Of a stretch of 40,503 nucleotides of DNA, positions 1 through 7,365 are shown piece after piece. The DNA is from Chthoniobacter flavus. GTDB lineage: Bacteria > Verrucomicrobiota > Verrucomicrobiia > Chthoniobacterales > Terrimicrobiaceae. Position numbers and translations under genes: made by a program. Numbering within the stretch: the stretch's first letter is position 1; the number at the start of each line of letters is the position of its first letter. Under the pieces are notes generated by a model. It was not told where the DNA came from and ran no database searches. It worked only from the letters and a program-made list of their open reading frames with translations. Where the stretch lies: assembly GCA_945883435.1 (NCBI GenBank), contig CAMCXK010000026.1, positions 1-40,503 of the forward strand, read 5' to 3'.

Positions 1-809
1 CGAAGCACCCAGCGATATCAAGGACGACGCCCGAGTGCCGATGCCGGTTTGATCAAGGCAATGCGGCGCATTGCGCGGCGGGAGACGCGTGCGGGCTATC
101 GCAGCGTGGCGCGGCATCTGCGGCGCGAGGGTTGGCAAGTGAACATCAACGCATTCATCGGCTCTGGAAACAGGAGGGGCTCAAGGTGCCGGCCAAGGTG
201 CGCAAGAAGCGGCGGCTGGGCAACTCGGCCAACGGAGCTCAGGAGTTGCGGGCCGAGCGGATCAACCACGTCTGGAGCTACGATTTCGTGTGGGATCAGA
301 CCGAGCAGGGACGGCGGCTGAAATGGCTGCCGATTCTGGATGAACACACCCGCGAGTGCCTGGCATTGGAAGTGGAATACTCCATGACAGCCTGTGACGT
401 CATTGGCGTTCTGGAGCGGCTGGTTCAGGAGCGCGGAGCCCCGGAGTTCATCCGCTCGGACAACGGCCCCGAGTTCATTGCGCAGGCGATCAAAGACTGG
501 ATCGCTGGGAAAGGAATCAAGACCCTCTACATCGAGCCAGGATCACCGTGGGAGAACGCCTACAGCGAGAGCTTCAACAGCCGATTGCGCGACGAGTTCC
601 TCAACGTGGAACTTTTCGGCAGCAAGCTGGAGGCGAAAGTGCTGGGCCGTGAGCACCGCGACAAATACAACCATCACCGGCCGCATTCCTCGCTGGGGGA
701 TTTGACCCCCGCGGAGTTTGCCGCACGCTGTCTTGCTCCGCTTCGGCCTACGGCCTCCGCTCCGCAAGACAGCGAAACCAACCCGAAAAACCAACAAATC
801 CTCTCATAA
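1..809 (+). pseudogene. IS3-family transposase orfB, frameshifted and 5' partial
   Basis: The frame open from base 1 reads RSTQRY... then RAGYRSVARHLRREGWQVN, the helix-turn-helix region found ahead of the integrase core in IS3 orfB proteins. Around bases 141-145 the reading must move to another frame, which continues HQRIHRLWKQEGLKVP and runs to a stop at 807-809. Inserting one C after about base 143 would restore a continuous family-like protein, so a one-base deletion is the simplest explanation. The downstream frame has the rve integrase core with the DDE residues: the D of YDFVWD, the D of RSDNGPEF, and the E of AYSESFNSRLRDE, followed by the usual HHRPHSSLG tail. IS3 orfB is normally made by programmed frameshifting from orfA, but that signal lies much earlier, so this internal shift looks like decay. 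A sequencing error is possible. Confidence 0.85.
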
Positions 810-840
810 CAAGTGGATCAAATTTCGGGGGCACTCCTCA
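1..840 (+). mobile_element. IS3-family insertion sequence, right part (left end outside window)
   Basis: The left end and orfA lie before the window. The transposase orfB reading runs from base 1 to 809. The right end is proposed at 840, because the reverse complement of 814-840 begins TGAGGAGTGCCCCCGAAA, which has the TG start and C-rich run typical of IS3-family terminal repeats. The DNA after 840 has a different character. The target-site duplication cannot be checked because the left end is missing. The copy is probably inactive since its transposase is frameshifted. Confidence 0.75.
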
Positions 841-906
841 TTCCTACCGATGGCGTTGAGTTGGGGGCTTTCTGCTTGGCAAGGTCCTTTACCAGTTACA
901 ACGAAA

Positions 907-1362
907 ATGTCCTATCCTCGCACTCCCTCCGGGTGGCTTCCTGGATTGGATAATCCCGCGCTACTATCTCCAGAGGCCCAGCGCTGGAGTGAAAATTATC
1001 TCGCCCGTATGGCAGCAGCGGATTGGCGGATGGAGATTCGGCCTCAAAAGATCGCCAGCGCAAGAGGCCGCTGCGAAAGTTGTGGATGCCGGTCCGAAAT
1101 CTTGGAGGTTCACCATCTTCACTATGAAACATTGTGGCGGGAGCTTCCTGAGGATTTGGAGGCACTTTGCCCCGAGTGCCATGATCTCGCCGACGAGGAG
1201 CGGAGGTCCAATGTGGAGTGGCTGGCAGCAGAAGCGTTGGAGATCGCTCGCTTCAGAGGATTCTGTCGTCGAGTGTTTGGCGATGTCCCTCCGCCACTTG
1301 ATGCGTGGGACCGATTTGAGCGCTGGCTTGATGCAAAAAAGGAGCAGGAACGATGGAAATGA
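907..1362 (+). CDS. HNH endonuclease-like protein
   Basis: This 151-residue protein has a central CESCG...EVHHLHY...CPECHD region (about residues 55-100). This is the pattern of a zinc-ribbon HNH nuclease: two CxxC pairs bracket the HH pair, with a final H after the second CxxC. HNH proteins of this size are commonly carried by phages and integrated elements, where they cut DNA; its own target is not deducible. The frame is open further upstream into the IS end, and ATG 850 is an alternative start giving 170 residues. I prefer ATG 907 because the extra N-terminus looks unstructured, but neither start has a clear Shine-Dalgarno sequence. It overlaps the next gene by ten bases, so the two are probably co-expressed. 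It lies between an IS end and a tRNA gene, consistent with accessory DNA. Confidence 0.7.
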   Translation: MSYPRTPSGWLPGLDNPALLSPEAQRWSENYLARMAAADWRMEIRPQKIASARGRCESCGCRSEILEVHHLHYETLWRELPEDLEALCPECHDLADEERRSNVEWLAAEALEIARFRGFCRRVFGDVPPPLDAWDRFERWLDAKKEQERWK

Positions 1363-1919
1363 AAGCTCCAAGCCTCGTGGCATTGGCCAAAAAGCGCCTT
1401 TCAATTTCCGAACTTTGGTTGCGACGGGGCTGGCCGGGAAAGCCTGGCAAATCTTGCAAGTTCCCAGATGGATCGGACACACGCGCAAGCGCGAGTATCT
1501 TTGCCGAGGGGCGACTTCTCAAATGCTTCCGCAGCGGGCGGGTGTTCGATGCTCCCGCCTTGCTTGCAGAGGTGGAGGGTATGACTATCGATGCGGCTTG
1601 CCGGGAGTTCATTGCCCTCGCTCGATTGTGCGTTAATCATGCGAATCCACTGAATTCTCTTGCACCTCGCACATACTCGCTCGGCGCTTTTGAGCGAGAG
1701 CACCACAACTTTCGCGGAGTGGGATTGAGGAACAATCTAACTTCCCTGGTTCCCCTCGTCCCCAAAGCGAGAACCAATCGTTCCATTACTCCCAGCAATC
1801 AAGAGGTAAAAAAACCATTAGCGCCCGCTAAATCTCCCTCGGAGTTCAGCAAATCAAAAACTGGTTTTTTGACCTTTTCCTTTTTCTTACATTTTTCCAG
1901 GCCCGAGAAAATGTTGTAG
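1353..1919 (+). CDS. Protein with degenerate CHC2 (DNA primase type) zinc-finger-like region
   Basis: This 188-residue protein begins inside the HNH gene. Residues about 18-90 follow the layout of element-encoded primase zinc-binding domains: WLRRGWPGKPGKSCKFP, then D-x-x-x-S-x-S-I-F, then GRLLKCFRSG, then an alanine- and leucine-rich helix ending in ACREFIALA. The first cysteine and a KCF cysteine remain, but the histidine and second CxxC pattern of a true CHC2 finger are not clear. There is no TOPRIM or polymerase core after it. The second half (about residues 95-188) is serine-, lysine- and proline-rich, matches nothing I know, and comes from more AT-rich DNA. It could be a standalone zinc-finger fragment of a mobile-element primase or a decaying gene. 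The family assignment is an inference. Confidence 0.5.
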   Translation: MEMKAPSLVALAKKRLSISELWLRRGWPGKPGKSCKFPDGSDTRASASIFAEGRLLKCFRSGRVFDAPALLAEVEGMTIDAACREFIALARLCVNHANPLNSLAPRTYSLGAFEREHHNFRGVGLRNNLTSLVPLVPKARTNRSITPSNQEVKKPLAPAKSPSEFSKSKTGFLTFSFFLHFSRPEKML

Positions 1920-1934
1920 CTTTGTTGTAGCTTT
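1913..1934. repeat. Tandem 11-base direct repeat
   Basis: GTTGTAGCTTT occurs twice in immediate succession (1913-1923 and 1924-1934). The first copy contains the stop codon of the preceding gene. It lies about 40 bases from the 3' end of the tRNA-Phe gene. It may be a slippage product or part of an integration region. Confidence 0.6.
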
Positions 1935-1937
1935 TAA

Positions 1938-1973
1938 CCCCTTCAACTATCTAAAACGTTGATAAAGAAGGGG
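1938..1973. repeat. 7-bp inverted repeat next to the tRNA-Phe 3' end
   Basis: CCCCTTC (1938-1944) and GAAGGGG (1967-1973) are perfect inverted arms around a 22-base AT-rich centre. The right arm ends two bases before the tRNA gene. On the minus strand this could form a hairpin downstream of the tRNA, but no convincing T-tract follows, so its use as a terminator is uncertain. It may instead be an integrase-binding or attachment-site remnant. Confidence 0.4.
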
Positions 1974-1975
1974 AG

Positions 1976-2048
<73 letters not shown>

Positions 2049-2061
2049 GAGGGATTGAAAA

Positions 2062-2089
2062 ACTCTAGCCCAAATTCCCCGGCCGACAA
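2062..2089 (-). promoter_or_regulatory. Putative promoter of tRNA-Phe
   Basis: On the minus strand TTGTCG (2084-2089) and TAGAGT (2062-2067) are separated by 16 bases. The -10 element ends 13 bases before the mature tRNA 5' end, leaving a short 5' leader for RNase P to remove. Confidence 0.5.
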
Positions 2090-2110
2090 GTTTTTTCTGC
2101 ATTGAGAGGC

Positions 2111-2138
2111 TTGACTATCGGAAAGGGAGCGGGATAAT
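2111..2138 (+). promoter_or_regulatory. Putative promoter of rplI
   Basis: TTGACT (2111-2116) and GATAAT (2133-2138) are 16 bases apart. If real, transcription would begin near 2145. That falls after the first candidate ATG of rplI (2137) and before the second (2158), so this site bears directly on which start is used. The match is good but may be chance, since the same bases also hold a Shine-Dalgarno-like AAGGGAG. Confidence 0.35.
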
Positions 2139-2691
2139 GGCCAACTCAACTTTTTATATGGCCTTCACTCAAGTTATCCTGACCGCCAGCGTTCCAAATC
2201 TGGGAGCCGAGGCGGATATTGTCAAAGTGCGTCGGGGATTCGCCCGAAATTTCCTCCTTCCCCAAGGCAAGGCCATGGAGATCTCGGCCGGTTCGATGCG
2301 TCAAATCAATCACCTCAAGGCCAAGCGTGCGGAACGCGAGGCACGGGAGGTGACTGCTGCCGAGGAACTCGCTTCGAAGATCAACAAACTCAACCTGGAA
2401 TTCACTCTGGAAGCCGGTGGCACAGGCAAAGCCTTTGGCTCGGTCACGTCGAAAGATGTGCATGACCGCTTGGTGGCCGATCTCAAGCTGGCAGAGTTGC
2501 CCAAGCATGCTGTGCAACTCGAGAAGGCGATCAAGGAAAGCGGGGATCATCAAGTGCCGGTCAAGCTGCACGCCGACGTGACCGCCCAACTCAAAATCCA
2601 CGTCAAGGTGAATGTGCCTGCCGCGCCGGTGGACGCCGACGCGGAGCCTGCCGCCGAGCGCAAGCCCCGCCGCAGGACCAGCGTCGAGTAG
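2137..2691 (+). CDS. rplI: 50S ribosomal protein L9
   Basis: L9 binds 23S rRNA in the large ribosomal subunit. The N-terminal domain is clear: QVILTASVPNLGAEADIVKV followed by RRGFARNFLLPQGKA, the family signature. A long charged connecting helix follows (residues about 45-85), then the C-terminal domain with GKAFGSVTSKDV. The last 20 residues are an Ala/Pro/Arg-rich tail beyond the usual family end, making 184 residues against about 150. ATG 2137 is chosen because AAGGGAG sits a suitable distance upstream. ATG 2158 would give the canonical short N-terminus but has no Shine-Dalgarno. The usual partner genes (rpsF, ssb, rpsR) are not next to it; a tRNA gene precedes it. A terminator follows directly, then dnaB, a common neighbour of rplI. 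Confidence 0.95.
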   Translation: MANSTFYMAFTQVILTASVPNLGAEADIVKVRRGFARNFLLPQGKAMEISAGSMRQINHLKAKRAEREAREVTAAEELASKINKLNLEFTLEAGGTGKAFGSVTSKDVHDRLVADLKLAELPKHAVQLEKAIKESGDHQVPVKLHADVTAQLKIHVKVNVPAAPVDADAEPAAERKPRRRTSVE

Positions 2692-2715
2692 GACGGATCA
2701 ATCCGCATCCCGCGC

Positions 2716-2754
2716 ACAGGCCGCCGGACATTCCGGGCGGCCTGTTTGCTTTTC
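2716..2754 (+). terminator. Intrinsic terminator after rplI
   Basis: A perfect 10-bp stem, ACAGGCCGCC (2716-2725) with GGCGGCCTGT (2736-2745), encloses an inner GGA/TCC pairing. It is followed by the T-rich tail TTGCTTTT. It lies between the rplI stop and the dnaB start. Confidence 0.85.
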
Positions 2755-2793
2755 ATGGTGGCGGGCTTCAAGATAAGATTTCACGCTCTCCGT

Positions 2794-4260
2794 ATGTCCG
2801 ACCCAACTCCCCAACCACCCGAAACATCAGCTCCGGAGGGGGCGCGCAAGCGGTCTCCAGCCAAGCCCGACTATCAGAAAATGGGCGCCGTCTACTTGCC
2901 CGATGCGCGGCGACCGCTGCCCCAGAGCATCGATGCGGAAAAGGGTCTGCTGGGCTCGATTTTACATTCCGCCACGGTGCTCGACGACTCGATGGCGCAG
3001 ATGGAGTCGCGCCACTTCCACCTGACGGCACACCAGAAGGTTTTCGACCTGCTGGTCGAGATGAGAAACGCGGGAAAGCCGATTGACCTGATCACACTCA
3101 CGCAGGAACTCGAGGACCGGCGGATGCTCGATGTGGTGGGCGGGGCGGTGGCGGTGACGGATTTGTTCACCTTTGTTCCGACAGCGGCGAATGCCGACTA
3201 CTACCGTGAGATCATCATGGAAAAGTATCTCCTGCGTCGTGTGATCACGACCTGCACGGAATACGTCGGCCGCGCGCACGAGGAGCAGGGGGATGTCCGT
3301 ATCCTTCTCGACGAGGTGGAGGCGAAGGTGCTGGAGATCGGCCAGCAACGGTTCCAATCGGGCACCCCGCCGATCCGCCAACTGGTCCACGAAGCGGTGG
3401 AAACCATCGATCTTTTGCGGCGATCGGGAGGCGGCTTCAGCGGCCTTTCCACTGGGTTCCGCGACCTGGACGTCATGACAAACGGCATGCACGAGGGGGA
3501 GATGTTTGTGATCGCGGCGCGTCCCTCGATGGGCAAGACCGCACTGGCCATGAATATCGCCGAAAATGTCTGTGTGGACCAAGGACGGCCGGTGGCGGTT
3601 TTTTCCCTGGAGATGGGCGCCAGCCAACTGGTGCAACGCTTGATTTGCTCCCGGGCAAGGGCGAACAGCCAGGAGGTCCGCGAAGGAAAATCCCCCAAGG
3701 CTGCGCTCACAGCCATCACGCGGGCTGCCGCCGAATTGTCCAAAGCCAAGATGTTCATCGACGACACCCCGGGCCTGAGCATTCTGGAGTTGCGCGCAAA
3801 AGCCCGGCGCTTGCACAACCGGGAAAAGATCGCCCTGGTGGTAATCGACTATCTTCAATTGCTGCGCTCGAACTCGCGACGGGCGCAAGACAACCGCCAA
3901 ATCGAGATCCAGGAGATTTCCTACGGCATCAAAGCGCTGGCGAAAGAACTGAAAATTCCGGTGATCGTGTTGGCCCAGTTGAACCGGAATCCGGAGCAGC
4001 GCGGCACCACCGGGGGACGCCCCCGCTTGAGCGATCTTCGCGAATCCGGAACGATCGAGCAGGATGCCGATGTGGTCGGACTCTTGTTGCGTGAAAAATA
4101 TTATGCGGAGGATGACGAGGCGAAAAAGGAGGCCGAGGGAAAGGCGACATTGATCATCGCGAAGCAACGAAATGGCCCCACCGGTGATGTCAAACTCACT
4201 TTTCTGGAAAAGTGCACCCGGTTCGAGGATGCCGCCGACCAACCCGACCCTGCGGGCTGA
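2794..4260 (+). CDS. dnaB: Replicative DNA helicase DnaB
   Basis: The hexameric helicase unwinds DNA ahead of the replication fork. An N-terminal helical domain (residues about 40-150, beginning LPQSIDAEKGLLGSIL) is followed by the RecA-like core. Walker A is ARPSMGKT near residues 240-248, then SLEMGASQLVQRL. Walker B is VIDYLQLL near residue 350. Then come LAQLNRNPEQR and SDLRESGTIEQDADVV, including the arginine-finger region. The protein is 488 residues, normal for the family, with no intein interrupting the motifs. ATG 2794 is chosen because upstream alternatives fall inside the terminator tail; no strong Shine-Dalgarno is visible. The first 30 residues are a Pro/Ser/Lys-rich extension. 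Confidence 0.97.
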   Translation: MSDPTPQPPETSAPEGARKRSPAKPDYQKMGAVYLPDARRPLPQSIDAEKGLLGSILHSATVLDDSMAQMESRHFHLTAHQKVFDLLVEMRNAGKPIDLITLTQELEDRRMLDVVGGAVAVTDLFTFVPTAANADYYREIIMEKYLLRRVITTCTEYVGRAHEEQGDVRILLDEVEAKVLEIGQQRFQSGTPPIRQLVHEAVETIDLLRRSGGGFSGLSTGFRDLDVMTNGMHEGEMFVIAARPSMGKTALAMNIAENVCVDQGRPVAVFSLEMGASQLVQRLICSRARANSQEVREGKSPKAALTAITRAAAELSKAKMFIDDTPGLSILELRAKARRLHNREKIALVVIDYLQLLRSNSRRAQDNRQIEIQEISYGIKALAKELKIPVIVLAQLNRNPEQRGTTGGRPRLSDLRESGTIEQDADVVGLLLREKYYAEDDEAKKEAEGKATLIIAKQRNGPTGDVKLTFLEKCTRFEDAADQPDPAG

Positions 4261-4298
4261 GAGTCGAGTCCGGCGCGATTCCTGCTTTCCGGGAGGGT

Positions 4299-5759
4299 AT
4301 GATCCCGTTCCACTCCGACAATCTTCCTGCGGATGCGTCCCCCCGGCTGATCGAAGCCATGGCCCTTCTTGATCTGGGCTTGGTGGAGGAGGCCCTGCGG
4401 GCGGCATCATCCGGAGGGGGCAACGAGGTTGAGAATGCGATTTTGGGACTGTTTGTTTTCAACCGCACCGCCCGACTTCCCGAGGCGGTTCGATGTGCGG
4501 AAATTCTGACCCGTTGCGGGCAAAAGCTGCCTGCCCAGGTGCAACTCCAGATCGCCGGCGCCCTTCATGCCGCAGGACTCCTGGAATCCGCCTACCAGGC
4601 CCAGCGGGCGCTGCCCGCCCCATCGAACGACACTTCGTTGACCCGTCTGTATGGAATGGCCAGGCAGGCGGCCCGACTGGGATTGATGCCGGAGGCGATG
4701 GCCCACGTTCTGGCGGTGTTTTCCTATGAGGACCGGATGCACTTGGACGTCCACCGGCGGGTTTTTTTTGATGCGGACTTGGCTGGGTTCTGGCGTGAGG
4801 CGGCCGGTTTGCCGGCGAGTCTGCGACTGGCGATGCGCTATGCGAATCTTCCGATGGAGGAAATCGTGGAGGCGAACCGCGGGGAGTATTCACCGGTCTG
4901 GCTCGAGACGGCGGATTTGGAGTCGATGCCTTCCGAATTCCTTGGTTTGGTCACCCGCCTCGAAGGCGGTTTTTTCGGAGTTCGGCCCTTGGATGCCCAC
5001 CGGCATCCCGAAAAAACGGGGCGCTTGATCGAGTGGCAACGCGGGGTGGCGGCCGCCCGCATCGAAGCTTTTCAAGAACTGGTCAACAAGTTGCGCGGCC
5101 AGGTGCTCGGGCAGCAGTTGGCGTTCGCTCGCTTTCAAGCCTCCAAAGGCCGCATCGGCTGTGCAAGAAACCACTTGGTGGCACATCTTCTCCGCACACC
5201 GGGGGCGACGGCCGCGACCTTGCCCGCCATACAGGGTGCGGAGGGCCTGATTGCCGAGTTCCAAGCCCAGGAGGCGGAGTGCGCGGTGTCGTTCCGCGAG
5301 TTGATTTCCTGGACGCACCGCGAAACGCCCGAATTGTTTTTGCGGGACATCCTGCCCGGGATGCCGCCGGTCAACAGGAACTCCGGTTACGCGCTTTTGG
5401 CCACCGGCGTGGCCCATTACCGGATGGAGCACACGGAGGCGGCGATTGCCGCGTGGACCGAATGCGCACGGCACTGGCCATCGGACGACGCGCCGGTCAT
5501 GAACGCCGCCATGCTTCTGAGCGGCGAGGAGCGTTGGGACGAAGCTTCGCGGCTGATCCACCGTTTGCCGACCGAGTGCATGCAATCCACCCTCTGGAAG
5601 CGGGCGGACCACGCACTTCGCGAGCGGCGCACGTTCACAATCTCAAGCAAAGCGCACGCCACGCCCCGATTTCCAACGCCCACTTTCGGGGGCCTCTACT
5701 CTGGGGCCGACGAGGAGTTTTTGATGGAACACCGGGCTTTCACCCCGATGACGTTTTGA
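4299..5759 (+). CDS. Hypothetical protein, alpha-helical repeat-like (possible TPR)
   Basis: This 486-residue protein starts 38 bases after dnaB, with GGGAGGG directly before ATG 4299. I do not recognise its family. It is rich in alanine, leucine and glutamate with helix-turn-helix spacing reminiscent of TPR-type repeats: MALLDLGLVEEALRAA near the N-terminus, AEILTRCGQKLPAQVQLQIAG, and near the C-terminus GVAHYRMEHTEAAIAAWTEC followed by AAMLLSGEERWDEASRLIH. No signal peptide or membrane span is visible, so it is probably cytoplasmic. The middle (residues about 230-330) contains conserved-looking aromatic and charged residues but no catalytic motif I can name. The close spacing suggests co-transcription with dnaB; a role in replication is not implied by anything seen. 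Confidence 0.8.
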   Translation: MIPFHSDNLPADASPRLIEAMALLDLGLVEEALRAASSGGGNEVENAILGLFVFNRTARLPEAVRCAEILTRCGQKLPAQVQLQIAGALHAAGLLESAYQAQRALPAPSNDTSLTRLYGMARQAARLGLMPEAMAHVLAVFSYEDRMHLDVHRRVFFDADLAGFWREAAGLPASLRLAMRYANLPMEEIVEANRGEYSPVWLETADLESMPSEFLGLVTRLEGGFFGVRPLDAHRHPEKTGRLIEWQRGVAAARIEAFQELVNKLRGQVLGQQLAFARFQASKGRIGCARNHLVAHLLRTPGATAATLPAIQGAEGLIAEFQAQEAECAVSFRELISWTHRETPELFLRDILPGMPPVNRNSGYALLATGVAHYRMEHTEAAIAAWTECARHWPSDDAPVMNAAMLLSGEERWDEASRLIHRLPTECMQSTLWKRADHALRERRTFTISSKAHATPRFPTPTFGGLYSGADEEFLMEHRAFTPMTF

Positions 5760-6030
5760 CGGCGCGTGGCGAACTTCTATCTGCTCCCGCGGCGACGTGT
5801 TTCCGTTTTGATGAAAAATTCCAGAAAATCCCCTTGCGGAATCCGCCGGTTTGCTCTTTGAGTTGGCAATCCACATGATCGTCTTGTTGCTTCCGCGCTT
5901 TTTTTCGATGCCCTCGTTCGCATGACCTTGGTGGATTTTCGTGATTTTTTCCGGAGTGTTCCGGACCGTTTTCGCTTGGCTGCCCGGTCGGGTGGCGAGG
6001 CACCCCCCACCACCACAAAGAGGACCAGCC

Positions 6031-6630
6031 ATTAATATCAAAGACATCCGGATCAATGAACGAATCCGCGCCCGCGAAGTGCGCGTGATTCTTGCCGCCA
6101 CCAACGAACAACTCGGCGTCATGCGCCTGGACGAGGCCATTCGCCGCGCCCGGGCACTCGGGCTCGACTTGGTTGAAATCGCTCCGAACGCCCAACCTCC
6201 CGTCTGCCGTATCGTCGATTTCGGGAAGTTCCGCTATGATCTCGCCAAGCAGGAAAAGGAGAAAAAACACTCGGTGAGCAGGGTGAAGGAAATCAAGTTC
6301 CGCGTGAACATCGACGCTCACGACTACCTCACCAAAATCCGCCATGCCGAGGACTTCCTCGACAAAGGCAACAAGGTGAAAATCAACCTTCAGTTCCGTG
6401 GCCGCGAAATGGCCCACCAGGATCTGGGACTGCTGGTGGTGCAGCGCGTGCGGGAGGATCTCTCCGGAATGGCCCATGTGGACATGGAACCCAAGCTGGT
6501 GGGCCGTGCGATCGGAATGACCTTGAGTCCCCTGCCGGCCAACAAGCGGCACCGCAAGTTCACCAAACACGGTGAAATCCTTGAACCCGAGCCGGAGGAT
6601 CATTCGCACGACGACGAGGACGGCCATTGA
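6031..6630 (+). CDS. infC: Translation initiation factor IF-3, AUU start
   Basis: IF-3 binds the 30S subunit and checks the initiation codon. The protein (199 residues) has the N-domain INERIRAREVRVI...EAIRRARALGLDLVEIAP, then VCRIVDFGKFRYDLAKQEKE, and the C-domain KEIKFRVNIDAHDY...VKINLQFRGREMAHQDLG, all hallmarks. The start is ATT at 6031: AAAGAGGA lies six bases upstream and the protein then begins exactly where the family begins. Initiation at AUU is the known basis of infC autoregulation in other bacteria. The GTG at 5941 would add 30 non-conserved residues. The C-terminus carries an acidic/histidine tail. rpmI and rplT, which often follow infC, are absent; a HAD phosphatase overlaps its stop codon. 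Confidence 0.95.
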   Translation: MNIKDIRINERIRAREVRVILAATNEQLGVMRLDEAIRRARALGLDLVEIAPNAQPPVCRIVDFGKFRYDLAKQEKEKKHSVSRVKEIKFRVNIDAHDYLTKIRHAEDFLDKGNKVKINLQFRGREMAHQDLGLLVVQRVREDLSGMAHVDMEPKLVGRAIGMTLSPLPANKRHRKFTKHGEILEPEPEDHSHDDEDGH

Positions 6631-7322
6631 AAACTGACGCCGCGCGACTTTTCCTGTTCGACATCGACGGCACCCTCATCACCTCCGGCGGGGCGGGTGA
6701 GGCCTCCCTCTGCGAGGCCATGCAAAGCAAGTTCGGCCTTCAGGAGGACATGAGAGGCATCCACCTTCCGGGGAACACGGATGCCCGCATCGCCTCGGAG
6801 CTTCTTCGCAAGCACGCCTTGCCAGACACGCCCGAAAATGCCGCCGCGCTACTCGACGAGTATCTCTTCCATCTCGAACGCCGCATTTCCGCCCACGACG
6901 GCCGTGTGATGCCCGGCATCATCAACCTGCTCCACGCTCTCGAAGCCAGACCCGACGCGGTGCTGGCGCTGCTCACAGGCAACGTCGAGCGCGGGGCGCG
7001 CATCAAGCTCAGCCACTACCGCGTCTGGCACCACTTTGAATTCGGGGCGTTTGCCGATGATCATGGCGACCGCAACGAACTTGGTCATTTCGCCCGCCGC
7101 AAAGCCCTCGCGCACCACGGCATCGATTTTCCACCGGAGCGGATTGTTGTGATCGGCGACACGCCGCGGGACATCGAGTGCGGACGCGCCATCGGAGCCA
7201 AAACCGTGGCCATCGCAACAGGCCATTTCCCGCTTTCCGAGCTGGAAAGACATTCCCCGGACGCGCTGTTTGAAAATTTGGCCGACACCGAGTCGGTGGT
7301 TGAGCGTCTGTTTGCGGTTTGA
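6627..7322 (+). CDS. HAD-superfamily phosphatase, phosphoglycolate-phosphatase-like
   Basis: This 231-residue hydrolase of the haloacid dehalogenase superfamily starts at TTG 6627, overlapping the infC stop codon, so its translation is probably coupled to infC. Motif I is LFDIDGTL (residues 10-17) with nucleophile and acid/base aspartates. The Thr of LLTGN near residue 117 is motif II. A lysine in RRKAL is motif III, and GDTPRDIECG near residue 178 is the acidic motif IV. A helical cap follows motif I, as in Gph/PGMB-type enzymes. The substrate cannot be read from the sequence; phosphoglycolate is only the best-known one of the group. No signal peptide, so cytoplasmic. Confidence 0.88.
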   Translation: MKTDAARLFLFDIDGTLITSGGAGEASLCEAMQSKFGLQEDMRGIHLPGNTDARIASELLRKHALPDTPENAAALLDEYLFHLERRISAHDGRVMPGIINLLHALEARPDAVLALLTGNVERGARIKLSHYRVWHHFEFGAFADDHGDRNELGHFARRKALAHHGIDFPPERIVVIGDTPRDIECGRAIGAKTVAIATGHFPLSELERHSPDALFENLADTESVVERLFAV

Positions 7323-7339
7323 TTCCCGGGATTCCCTGC

Positions 7340-7365
7340 AAAAAGCGCCTCAGGGCGAGAGGCGC
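7340..7365 (-). terminator. Intrinsic terminator of pdxH, containing its stop codon
   Basis: Read on the minus strand, GCGCCTC, a seven-base loop and GAGGCGC form a perfect stem followed by TTTTTGC. The pdxH stop codon (7350-7352) is inside the hairpin. Confidence 0.75.

Noticed and set aside
2794-4260. Intein in dnaB
   Set aside because: The motifs from Walker A to the C-terminus are continuous and the length is normal.
5760-6030. A gene or L20-type leader upstream of infC
   Set aside because: No open frame with family character, and no recognisable ribosomal leader structure; only the infC Shine-Dalgarno is supported.
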